A DNA stretch of 64,000 nucleotides from Micromonospora pattaloongensis. Lineage in GTDB: Bacteria > Actinomycetota > Actinomycetes > Mycobacteriales > Micromonosporaceae. The position numbers were made by a program, and so were the translations under genes. Of the stretch, positions 30,154 to 38,990 are shown piece after piece. Within the stretch, counting starts at the first letter, position 1. The number at the start of each line of letters is the position of its first letter. The stretch spans positions 62,001 to 126,000 of the forward strand of contig NZ_FNPH01000011.1 of the NCBI RefSeq assembly GCF_900107255.1, in the 5' to 3' direction. Below the pieces are notes generated by a model. That model saw only the letters and a list, made by a program, of their open reading frames with translations, did no database searches and had not been told where the DNA came from.

Positions 30154-31214
30154 GCGGCGGCCTCCTGCCGTACCCGGTCTTTCGCCGCGTAGGCCGCGGC
30201 CGCCTCCCGCACCCAGGCGCCCTCGCGGTGCGCGCGGCGGCGGTGTTCGATCCGCTGCCGGTTGCACGGGCCGTCGCCCTTGATCACCCGCATCAGCTCG
30301 TCGTAGTCGGGCTGGGTGTAGTCGTACGCCTGGCGCTGCTCGTTCCAGCGCAGGTCCGGGTCGGGCAGCGTCAGGCCCAGGATCTCGGCCTGCTGCACGC
30401 ACATGTCGACGAAGCGCTGCCGCAGCTCGTCATTGGAGAACCGCTTGATCTTCCACGCCATCGACTGCTCGGAGTGCGTGGAGGCGGTGTCCGGCGGGCC
30501 GAACATGGCCAGCGACGGATACCACCAGCGGTCGATCGCGTCCTGGGCCATCGCCTTCTGCGCCGGGGTGCCGTGCGACAGCGTGTGCAGGATCTCGTAG
30601 CCCTGCCGCTGGTGGAACGACTCCTCCTTGCAGATCCGGATCATCGCCCGCGCGTAGGGGCCGTACGAGCAGCGGCAGAGCGGGACCTGATTCACGATCG
30701 CCGCGCCGTCCACCAGCCAGCCGATCGCGCCGACGTCCGCCCAGGTCAGGGTCGGGTAGTTGAAGATCGAGCTGTACTTCTGCCGCCCTTCGAGCAGCAT
30801 CTGGACGAGCTCGTCCCGGCTCACGCCGAGGGTTTCCGCGGCGGCGTACAGGTAGAGGCCGTGCCCCGCCTCGTCCTGGACCTTCGCGAGCAGGATCGCC
30901 TTGCGCTTCAGCGACGGCGCCCGCGTGATCCAGTTGCCCTCCGGCTGCATCCCGATGATCTCGGAGTGGGCGTGCTGGGCGATCTGACGGATCAGCGTCT
31001 TCCGGTACGCCTCGGGCATCCAGTCCCGCGGCTCGATCTTCTGGTCCGCCTCGATCACGGCGGTGAAGTAGTCCCGCAGGGTCGCCTCGTCGGCGCCCTG
31101 CCGGCCGGCGGCGCCCGCCAGCCCGCGCTCAGCGGCGTCCCGCAGCGCCGCCTCGGCCGCCTCGACCTCACCGAGAAGGCCACCGTCCGGGCCCGGGAAA
31201 TCATTGCCGTACAC
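30150..31214 (-). CDS. paaA: Phenylacetyl-CoA epoxidase catalytic subunit PaaA
   Basis: About 354 residues, the di-iron oxygenase that epoxidises the ring of phenylacetyl-CoA. [22 protein letters not shown]-like sequence carries one ligand set, [13 protein letters not shown] and [15 protein letters not shown] the EXXH ligands. The first usable start is GTG 31214; no Shine-Dalgarno sequence precedes it, and the promoter described below would place transcription start almost at this codon, suggesting a leaderless message. Start of the five-gene paa operon; no phenylacetate-CoA ligase or regulator gene is adjacent. Confidence 0.94.
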   Translation of the reverse strand: MYGNDFPGPDGGLLGEVEAAEAALRDAAERGLAGAAGRQGADEATLRDYFTAVIEADQKIEPRDWMPEAYRKTLIRQIAQHAHSEIIGMQPEGNWITRAPSLKRKAILLAKVQDEAGHGLYLYAAAETLGVSRDELVQMLLEGRQKYSSIFNYPTLTWADVGAIGWLVDGAAIVNQVPLCRCSYGPYARAMIRICKEESFHQRQGYEILHTLSHGTPAQKAMAQDAIDRWWYPSLAMFGPPDTASTHSEQSMAWKIKRFSNDELRQRFVDMCVQQAEILGLTLPDPDLRWNEQRQAYDYTQPDYDELMRVIKGDGPCNRQRIEHRRRAHREGAWVREAAAAYAAKDRVRQEAAA

Positions 31215-31262
31215 GAGATAAGTGTTACAGCCACACCACCCCCAAGCCAAGACCTGTAACAC
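31215..31262 (-). promoter_or_regulatory. paa promoter with framing inverted-repeat operator
   Basis: On the minus strand, TTGGCT (31250-31245) and TAACAC (31227-31222) are separated by exactly 17 bases and fit -35 and -10 boxes placing transcription start close to the paaA GTG. The perfect inverted repeat GTGTTACAG (31222-31230) / CTGTAACAC (31254-31262), 32 bp centre to centre (about three helical turns), covers the -10 and abuts the -35. This looks like a repressor operator; the protein is not encoded nearby. Confidence 0.55.
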
Positions 31263-31294
31263 AACTCCCCGAAATACCTGCACCCCCTCAACCC

Positions 31295-31371
31295 CGTCGA
31301 TCTTGCAGTTGTGGCCCATCTTCCGTACGTATTTGCCCCCTTTTGTCGGGGCCCAATGTGCAAGATCGACG
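31295..31371. repeat. Palindromic element, CGATCTTGCA family (copy 1)
   Basis: Perfect 13-bp arms (31295-31307 and 31359-31371) enclose 51 bases with further pairing of GGCCC and GGGCC. The same arm core recurs at 32348-32417 and as a half site at 58908. It lies between the paa promoter and a pseudogene. Confidence 0.7.
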
Positions 31372-31484
31372 AGGAGAGGCGGCGCGGTGCCGGCACGGGG
31401 TCGTTATCCACAGGTGGGGGCTTGTCCACAGGTTGGCCTGGTGCGGGTGGCGTGGGGACGGGGCGGCGGTGATGCTGCGGCGGC

Positions 31485-32340
31485 ATGGAGAGGGAGCTGC
31501 TACGGGGGCGGGACGCGCCCAGTCGCCGGAGGTTGCGCGGCGGGGTGGAGCGCGCCGAACTCCACCGTCTCACCCGCGGTGTCTACGCCGACGGACCGAC
31601 CGGGTCAGGGTGGTGCGCCGAGGACGAGACGCTACGTGCGATGTTCTTACGGCTGCCGCCGCAGGCGCTGCTCGGTCGGCAGAGCGCGGCGCGGCGCCTG
31701 GGCTTCGGGGTGCTGCGTCCGGCCGGGATCCACGTCGTGTTGCCGCCGGAGGTCGCGCGTCCGCGTATCCCGGGAGTCGTGGTGCATCACGAGGTCCTGC
31801 CCGTGACCGCGCCCGTGCTCGTACGCGGCGTCCCGTGTGTGCCGCCGGCCCACTGCGCGATAGATCTCGCGCGGACGGTGCGGCGCGCCGACGCGCTGCC
31901 GGTGCTGGATGCGGTGCTCCGAGCCGGGCTGTGTGACATGGACGAGTTGCTCGCCGAGGTGGCACGACATCAGGCGCTCCGTGGGGTGCGGCAGGCGCGC
32001 GAGCTGGTTCCGCTGGCGGACGCCCGCGCCGAATGCCGGCAGGAGAGCCAGCTTCGGCTGGTGCTCATCGACGGCAAGTTGCCCCCGCCGGAGCCGCAGA
32101 TCTGGGTGACCGACAGTACGGCGTCAAGCGTTACCGGATCGACCTCGGCTATCGCGAGCGGCGGGTCGGTGTGGAGTACGACGGCGTTTCGCACCTCGAT
32201 CGCGACCGGCTACGCACGATCGTGATCGCTCCAACTGGTTGGCCTGCAACGGCTGGACGATGCGCCACTTCACGGACCGCGACCTGTACCACCGCCCCGC
32301 CCACATCGTCGCCACGATCCGCACCCTCCTCCGCCCCTAA
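31485..32340 (+). pseudogene. Frameshifted AbiEi/DUF559-like gene
   Basis: The frame from ATG 31485 encodes an N-terminal winged-helix AbiEi-like domain (ELHRLTRGVYADG, RQSAARRLGFGV). The family's C-terminal endonuclease-like (PD-(D/E)XK, DUF559) domain is present but in two other frames: YRIDLGYRERRVGVEYDG in the frame one base back from about 32108, then DRDRSNWLACNGWTMRHF one base further back from about 32216, ending at TAA 32338-32340. Two one-base deletions restore a protein of about 285 residues. Either a decayed defence or toxin-antitoxin-type gene, or local sequence error; the poly-G run nearby makes error plausible. Confidence 0.7.
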
Positions 32341-32347
32341 CGCCCGC

Positions 32348-32417
32348 CGATCTTGCAGTTACGGCCGGGATATTCACCGTGAATCAGGACATATCCAGGG
32401 CCATAACTGCAAGATCG
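32348..32417. repeat. Palindromic element, CGATCTTGCA family (copy 2)
   Basis: 19-bp arms (32348-32366, 32399-32417) match with one mismatch. Nested inside are GGATAT/ATATCC and the small palindrome TTCACCGTGAA, giving a long cruciform-capable structure of 70 bp. It lies downstream of both the pseudogene and mqnA, so it may terminate either. Confidence 0.75.
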
Positions 32418-32426
32418 CGGGAGAGT

Positions 32427-33367
<941 letters not shown>

Positions 33368-33558
33368 TCACCGAACAGTGGTCGATCCCGCACCCGCCGC
33401 CGAAAACTCCGTCGCCGCCGGGGTCGCCGGCACGTAGCATCGAACGTTCGCGCTGCACGCGCGTCCCTCTCCCGAACCGGGCACAGCCGGCACCGCGCTG
33501 ACGGAGCGCCGGGCGGCCCTGGTCATCGATCACGCACACGCGCCGGAAGGTACGTCGG

Positions 33559-35667
33559 ATGACCCTGCCCGCCCACCAGACGATCACCGAAGACGATCTC
33601 GACGCCCAGCTCGCCGCCGAGCGGGCCCACCTGGACGCCTCCCGGGCGGCGCTGCGCCGGATGCGCGAGCACGCGGAGGCGCTCTTCTCGACCGGTCACA
33701 CAGTGGCCGGCGACGCGTACACCGCGGAGGCGCTGGGCCGCCAGATGGCCCGCCGGATCGCCGAGCTCGCCGACGATCCGGACACCCCGCTGTTCTTCGG
33801 CCGCCTCGACCTTCGCCCCGAGCAAGATCTGCGTGATCAGGGGGCGGGGAGCACGACACGCCGCCACGACACGAATCCACTCCCTGATCACGCGGATCAT
33901 GCGGAACGGGCGCGGTTTCATATTGGGCGGCGGCATGTGGGGGACGCGGCGGGGGAACCGATGGTGTTGGACTGGCGGGCGCCGCTGTCCCGGGCGTTCT
34001 ACCGGGCCAGCGTGCGGGATCCGCAGGGGGTGGTCTCGCGGCGGCGGTTCGGGTTCAGCGGTGGGACGCTGACCAGCTTCGAGGACGAACACCTGGATCG
34101 GGGCGAGGAGCTGGGGACCGGGTCACGGATCCTGACCGCGGAGATCGAACGCCCCCGCGTCGGCCCGATGCGTGACATCGTCGCGACCATCCAGCCCGAG
34201 CAGGACGAACTGGTCCGCGCCGAGCTGGACACCTCGATCTGCGTGCAGGGCGCGCCGGGGACCGGCAAGACCGCGGTCGGCCTGCACCGCGCCGCGTACC
34301 TGCTCTATCAGCATCGGGAGCGGCTGCGCCGCGCCGGCGTGCTGATCGTCGGCCCCAACCGGGCGTTCCTGTCGTACATCGCCGCGGTGCTGCCGGCGCT
34401 CGGCGAGGTCGAGGTCGCGCAGACGACCGTGGAGGACCTGATCGCGCGGGTGCCGGTGCGCGCCACCGACGACCCGGCGACGGCGAGCGTCAAACACGAT
34501 CCGCGGATGGCGGAGGTGCTGCGGCGGGCGCTCGACGCCCGCATCGGACGCCCGGCCGAGTCGATCGTGCTCCCGGACGGGTCGTTCCGGTGGCGCGTCG
34601 GCGCCGAGGCGCTGGCCCGGGTGGTCGACGAGGTACGGCGCGAGGGGCTGCCCCACGCCACCGGCCGGGAGCGGGTGCGGGCGCGCGTGCTGGCGCTGCT
34701 GCAGCGGCAGGCGGAGGCGCGGCGGGCGGAATCCCCCAGCGACGCCTGGCTGCGCCGGGTGGCGCGGTCGAAGCCGGTCACCGCGTTCCTCGACGAGGTC
34801 TGGCCCGCCGTCACGCCCGAGGCGCTGGTCTTCGGGGTGCTCTGCGATCCCGAACCGGCCGCCGGCGACCTGTTCAGCCCTCAGGAGCGTGCGCTGCTGC
34901 GCTGGCCGAAGCCGCCGCGCTCGCCGAAGACGGCCCGGTGGACCGCGGCCGACGCCGTGCTGATCGACGAGGCCGCCGGGCTGATCGAACGCCCGCCGGG
35001 CTTCGGGCACGTGATCGTCGACGAGGCGCAGGACCTGTCGCCGATGCAGTGCCGGGCGATCGCCCGGCGCAGCGAGCACGGGTCGATCACGCTCCTCGGC
35101 GACCTGGCGCAGGGCACCGCGCCGTGGGCCGCCACCGACTGGCGCGACTCGCTCGCGCACCTCGGCAAGCCGGACGCCGCCGTGGTCCCGCTGACCGTCG
35201 GGTTCCGGGTGCCCGGCGCGGTGATGGCGCTCGCCAACCGGCTGCTGCCGGCGCTCGCCGTCGACGTGCCGCCGGGCGTGTCGCTGCGGGCCGACGGGAC
35301 GCTCGAGCTGCGTACCGTGACCGACACCGACGCCGCGACGGTCACCGAGGTCCGCGCGGCGCTCGGCCACGACGGCTCGGTGGCGGTGATCGCCGCGGAC
35401 GCGGCGATCGAGCGGCTGCGCGCGGCGCTGCGCGCAGCCGGGATCGAGACCGCGACCGCCGAGCAGGTCGGTGCCGCGGGGCGGGTCACGGTGGTCCCGG
35501 CGACCCTGGTCAAGGGCCTCGAGTACGACCACGTGGTGGTCGTCGAGCCGGCCGAGATCGTGGCCGCGGAGCCCCGCGGGCTGCACCGGCTCTACGTGGT
35601 GCTCACCCGGGCCGTCTCCCGGCTCTCCGTGCTGCACGCCACCCCGCTGCCGGCGCCGCTGGGCTGA
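33559..35667 (+). CDS. helR: HelD-family RNA polymerase recycling ATPase (HelR-like)
   Basis: 702 residues of the UvrD/Rep-like HelD superfamily. Residues 10-75 form the N-terminal helical arm. The Walker A motif is GAPGTGKT (231-238), Walker B is VIVDEAQDLSPMQ, and motif VI lies in LYVVLTRAVSRLSVL. In Streptomyces such proteins free stalled RNA polymerase and can confer rifamycin tolerance. GGAAGG eight bases before ATG 33559 supports the start. The segment around residues 85-118, between FFGRLD and RFHIGRRH, is an extra piece encoded by a palindromic repeat (33826-33898); close relatives join these motifs directly. Whether it is fully active is unknown. Confidence 0.9.
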   Translation: MTLPAHQTITEDDLDAQLAAERAHLDASRAALRRMREHAEALFSTGHTVAGDAYTAEALGRQMARRIAELADDPDTPLFFGRLDLRPEQDLRDQGAGSTTRRHDTNPLPDHADHAERARFHIGRRHVGDAAGEPMVLDWRAPLSRAFYRASVRDPQGVVSRRRFGFSGGTLTSFEDEHLDRGEELGTGSRILTAEIERPRVGPMRDIVATIQPEQDELVRAELDTSICVQGAPGTGKTAVGLHRAAYLLYQHRERLRRAGVLIVGPNRAFLSYIAAVLPALGEVEVAQTTVEDLIARVPVRATDDPATASVKHDPRMAEVLRRALDARIGRPAESIVLPDGSFRWRVGAEALARVVDEVRREGLPHATGRERVRARVLALLQRQAEARRAESPSDAWLRRVARSKPVTAFLDEVWPAVTPEALVFGVLCDPEPAAGDLFSPQERALLRWPKPPRSPKTARWTAADAVLIDEAAGLIERPPGFGHVIVDEAQDLSPMQCRAIARRSEHGSITLLGDLAQGTAPWAATDWRDSLAHLGKPDAAVVPLTVGFRVPGAVMALANRLLPALAVDVPPGVSLRADGTLELRTVTDTDAATVTEVRAALGHDGSVAVIAADAAIERLRAALRAAGIETATAEQVGAAGRVTVVPATLVKGLEYDHVVVVEPAEIVAAEPRGLHRLYVVLTRAVSRLSVLHATPLPAPLG
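33826..33898. repeat. Palindromic element inserted in frame within helR
   Basis: 17-bp arms (33826-33842 and 33882-33898, one mismatch, core GCGTGATCAGGG) surround a 39-base loop that holds the direct repeat CACGACACG twice. The element is translated as part of helR and keeps the frame. Confidence 0.8.
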
Positions 35668-35680
35668 CCTGCCCCGTCGC

Positions 35681-37264
35681 TCATCCGGCACGGCCGCCGG
35701 TCGCGTGCGACTCGGTGAACACCGCGTGCAGCGCGTTCGCGGCGTGCTGCTGGGCGTCGCGGGCGGCGTCCAGCACCGGCGCCATCCCGAAGAACTCGTG
35801 TGGCACTCCCTCGTAGTGCCGGCACTCCACCTCGACCCCGGCCTGGATCAGCCGGTCGGCGTAGCGCTGCCCCTGCGTGCGCAGCGGGTCGCGCTCGGCG
35901 GTGATGACGAGCGTCGGCGGCAGCCCGCGCAGCCGGTCGGCCGGGGCGTTGAGCACGTCGAACCGGGGGTCCTTCGCCGCCTCGGGCGTCGAAAAGGTGT
36001 GCTTGGCGTACCAGCTCAGCGCGGCCCGGCTGAGCGGTCGGGCGTCGGCGGAGTCCGCGCACGACTCGTTGTCGATCGTCCCGGTGACCATCGGGTAGAC
36101 CAGCAGCTGGAACGCGGGGAGCCAACCCCCCTCGGCCCGCAGTTGCAGGCAGGTCGAGGCCGCCAGGTTGCCGCCCGCCGACTCCCCGGCGATCGCGATC
36201 CGGTCGGGGTCGCCGCCGAGGTCCGCGGCGTGGTCGTAGATCCACCGCGTCGCCTCCAGCGCGTCGTCGTGCGCGGCCGGGAACGGGTGCTCCGGGGCGT
36301 GCCGGTACTCCACCGACACCACGATGCACTGCTCGCGGTTGGCCAGCCCGCGCGGCGTCGAGTCGTACGAGTCCAGGTCGCCGATCACGAAGCCGCCGCC
36401 GTGGAAGTAGATCACGATCGGCATGTTGCGGGCCGACACCGGCGGGGTCGGGCGGTAGACGCGCAACGCGATGTCGCCGCTGGGCCGCGGGATCGTGATG
36501 TCCTCGACCGACCCGACCGGCTCCGGATCGGTGGGACGACCGGTGTCGGCCAGCACCCGCGAGACCGCGTCCGCCGGGGTGGGCTGCTTGCGGGCCCGCT
36601 GCGGCTCCAGCGTCTCGATCGGCTTCGGGTTCAGCGACGAGTACGCGTCGAGCACCTGCTGTGCCTGCGGTTCGAGCAGCCCGGAGGCGTCCGTGGCGAG
36701 CTTGTTCTGCCGCCCGCTGGTGCGGTCCCGCACCTTGTCGACCATCGCGGCGGGTGCCCCGAACGCCCGGGTGACCGGCGGGGCGCCGGTCGCGGACGGG
36801 TGCGGGCGGGTCGGCGCGCGCCGCTTGGCGTCCGCGAACGCGGCGCCGAGCTCGGCCATCCGGCGCGGCCCGACCGCGTCGCGCAGCGCCGGCAGCGACT
36901 CCCGCTCCTCCTCCGGGACGTGCTTGCGCATCTCGGCGATCAGCCGGTCGAGCGCCTCCTCGAAGTCGGGGCTGCCCGGGTTGTTGCGGTCGATGCTCGC
37001 CAGGCACTCCTGGATCCGCTGGTGTTCGGCGCGGATCCGGTCGGTCAGGCCGCGCCCGTCGGCGGCCGCGCCGGCCAGGTCCGGGTAGACGGCCAGCTCC
37101 GCGGCGGTCGTGTGCAGCGACAGCTGGTAGATGAGCTGGTCGGCGAGGGTACGGCGATCGCCCCGCTTGGCTTCCAGGTGCTGGAAGATGCGCTCGATGG
37201 CGGCGTGATCGTCACTGATCGCCCGGTCGACGTCGCCGGGCAGCGTCTCGTACGGCAGCGCCAT
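35681..37264 (-). CDS. Hemerythrin-like domain fused to HSL-type alpha/beta hydrolase
   Basis: 527 residues with two recognisable parts. Residues 10-140 are a hemerythrin HHE domain with candidate iron ligands H20, H51, E56, H81, H115 and E119. Residues 150-225 are a Pro/Arg/Ala-rich linker. Residues 225-520 are a hormone-sensitive-lipase-type esterase with the oxyanion HGGG (288-291), the nucleophile in GESAGG (Ser362), a later Asp in TAERDPL and His in GVPHEFFG. No signal peptide, so probably cytosolic. Both halves look intact in one continuous frame. The substrate and the reason for the fusion are unknown; oxygen, NO or iron sensing coupled to ester hydrolysis is a guess. Confidence 0.88.
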   Translation of the reverse strand: MALPYETLPGDVDRAISDDHAAIERIFQHLEAKRGDRRTLADQLIYQLSLHTTAAELAVYPDLAGAAADGRGLTDRIRAEHQRIQECLASIDRNNPGSPDFEEALDRLIAEMRKHVPEEERESLPALRDAVGPRRMAELGAAFADAKRRAPTRPHPSATGAPPVTRAFGAPAAMVDKVRDRTSGRQNKLATDASGLLEPQAQQVLDAYSSLNPKPIETLEPQRARKQPTPADAVSRVLADTGRPTDPEPVGSVEDITIPRPSGDIALRVYRPTPPVSARNMPIVIYFHGGGFVIGDLDSYDSTPRGLANREQCIVVSVEYRHAPEHPFPAAHDDALEATRWIYDHAADLGGDPDRIAIAGESAGGNLAASTCLQLRAEGGWLPAFQLLVYPMVTGTIDNESCADSADARPLSRAALSWYAKHTFSTPEAAKDPRFDVLNAPADRLRGLPPTLVITAERDPLRTQGQRYADRLIQAGVEVECRHYEGVPHEFFGMAPVLDAARDAQQHAANALHAVFTESHATGGRAG

Positions 37265-37420
37265 GGCGTCCCCTCCTCCAGCGTCGGCTGCCCGGAGCGC
37301 ATACCCGGGAAAAGCCCGCTGATGCCGGCCGTCGGCGTTGCCGCGAAGCCGGTGCGGGGCGCCTTCGGCGGTGTCAGGATCGCAAAGGGGAGCCGGCCGG
37401 AGGCTCCCGGTGGGAGAGCC

Positions 37421-38191
37421 ATGGCAGACAGTTCCGCCCCGAACGTGCCCAGCTGGGTCGACGTCGGCACCCCCGACCTCGCCGACGCCACCCGCTTCTA
37501 CACGACGCTGTTCGGCTGGGCGGCGCGCGTGTCACCGCAGCCGGAGGCGGGCGGCTACACGATCTTCACGAAGGACGAGAAGGTGGTGGCCGGGGCCGGC
37601 CCGCCTTTCTCCGAGGCTCAGCGGCCGGCGTGGGCGACGTACGTGACGACGGACAACGCCCACGACGCGGCGCGCCGGGTCGAGGCGGCCGGCGGGACGG
37701 TGCTGATGCCCCCGTTCGACGTGCTCGACCAGGGCCGGATGGCGGTCTTCACCGATCCGGCGGGTGCGCCGATCTCCGTGTGGCAGCCGATCGAGATGGG
37801 CGGGGCGGAGCTGTTCAACGTGCCCGGCGCGCTGTGCTGGAACGAGCTGACCACCCGCGACCCGGAGGGGGCCAAGGCGTTCTACGGCGCGGTCTTCGGC
37901 TGGGGCGTCAAGGACAACGCGTTCGGGCCGGTGACGTACACGGAATGGCTGCTCAACGGGCGGTCGGTGGCGGGCATGATGCCGATGGCCGGCGAGCAGT
38001 GGCCGCCCGACATGCCGCCACACTGGATGGTCTACTTCGCGGTCAACGACTGCGACGCCACCGCCGCGCGCGCGGCCGAGCTGGGCGGCACGGTCTCCGT
38101 GGCGCCCACCGACATCCCGCAGGGCCGGATCGCGGTGCTCACCGATCCGCAGGGGGCGGTCTTCTCCGTGATCAGGATGGCGCAGACCTGA
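37421..38191 (+). CDS. Two-domain VOC (glyoxalase/dioxygenase fold) protein
   Basis: 256 residues with two similar vicinal-oxygen-chelate modules: residues 8-120 (VDVGTPDLADATRFYTTLFGW) and 135-255 (NELTTRDPEGAKAFYGAVFGW). Such actinobacterial proteins are often called hydroxylases of antibiotic synthesis, but the function is not established. GGGAGAG four bases before ATG 37421 supports the start. The promoter region is shared with the divergent hemerythrin-esterase gene, and the 3' end overlaps the convergent btuD gene by 20 bp. Confidence 0.85.
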   Translation: MADSSAPNVPSWVDVGTPDLADATRFYTTLFGWAARVSPQPEAGGYTIFTKDEKVVAGAGPPFSEAQRPAWATYVTTDNAHDAARRVEAAGGTVLMPPFDVLDQGRMAVFTDPAGAPISVWQPIEMGGAELFNVPGALCWNELTTRDPEGAKAFYGAVFGWGVKDNAFGPVTYTEWLLNGRSVAGMMPMAGEQWPPDMPPHWMVYFAVNDCDATAARAAELGGTVSVAPTDIPQGRIAVLTDPQGAVFSVIRMAQT

Positions 38192-38990
38192 CCCGGGTGC
38201 CCGCCGCGCGCACGGGCACCACCAACGGTCCGTGCTCGCCGTCGACCACCCGCACCCGTGCCCGGTAGTACCTGGCCAGCAGCTGCTCGGTGAGCACCTC
38301 GCGCGGGTGTCCGGCCGCGGCCACCCGCCCGTCGGCGAGCAGCACCATCCGGTCGGCGTACTCCCCCGCGATCGACAGGTCGTGCATCGTCGCGAGCACG
38401 GTCAGCCCGTGGTCGTGCCGCAGCTGGTCAACCAGCTCGAGCACCTCCTGCTGGTGACCGATGTCCAGGGCGCTGGTCGGCTCGTCGAGCAGCAGCACCG
38501 TCGCGCCCTGCGCGAGCGCGCGGGCGAGGAAGACCCGCTGCCGCTCGCCGCCGGAGAGGGTGGCCAGCTCCCGGTCGGCGAAGCCGCTCAGGTCCAGCCG
38601 GTCCAGCACCTCGCGGACCGCGGCCAGGTCCGCGTCCGACTCCCGCCCCAGCGGCGGGATGTAGGGGGTGCGCCCGAGCAGCACATAGTCGACGACGGCC
38701 ATCCCGGGTGGCACGACCGGGGACTGCGTCACGGTGGCGACCATCCGGGCGCGGTCGCGGCGACGCAGCTTCGCGGCCGGCGTGCCGAGCAGACAGATCG
38801 AGCCGATCCCGGTCACCAGGCCACCGATGGCGCGCAGCAGGGTCGACTTGCCGGCGCCGTTCGGCCCGATGACGGTGACCCACTCGCCGGGCGCGACAGT
38901 GAGATCGACGCCGTCGAGGATGGGCGCGCCGCCCAGCTCGACCCGCAGGTCCCGCACCTCCACAGCGCTCACAACACTCACAGCACTCAC
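38172..38990 (-). CDS. btuD: Cobalamin ABC transporter ATP-binding protein
   Basis: 272 residues of the FecE/BtuD/HmuV class. Walker A is GPNGAGKS, the signature is LSGGERQR, Walker B is VLLLDEPTSALD and the switch His follows in ATMHDL. The GTG at 38990 overlaps the permease stop (GTGA). The ligand is assigned from the cobalamin riboswitch at the head of the operon rather than from this protein. Its last 20 bp overlap the convergent VOC gene. Confidence 0.88.
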   Translation of the reverse strand: MSAVSVVSAVEVRDLRVELGGAPILDGVDLTVAPGEWVTVIGPNGAGKSTLLRAIGGLVTGIGSICLLGTPAAKLRRRDRARMVATVTQSPVVPPGMAVVDYVLLGRTPYIPPLGRESDADLAAVREVLDRLDLSGFADRELATLSGGERQRVFLARALAQGATVLLLDEPTSALDIGHQQEVLELVDQLRHDHGLTVLATMHDLSIAGEYADRMVLLADGRVAAAGHPREVLTEQLLARYYRARVRVVDGEHGPLVVPVRAAGTRVRSAPS

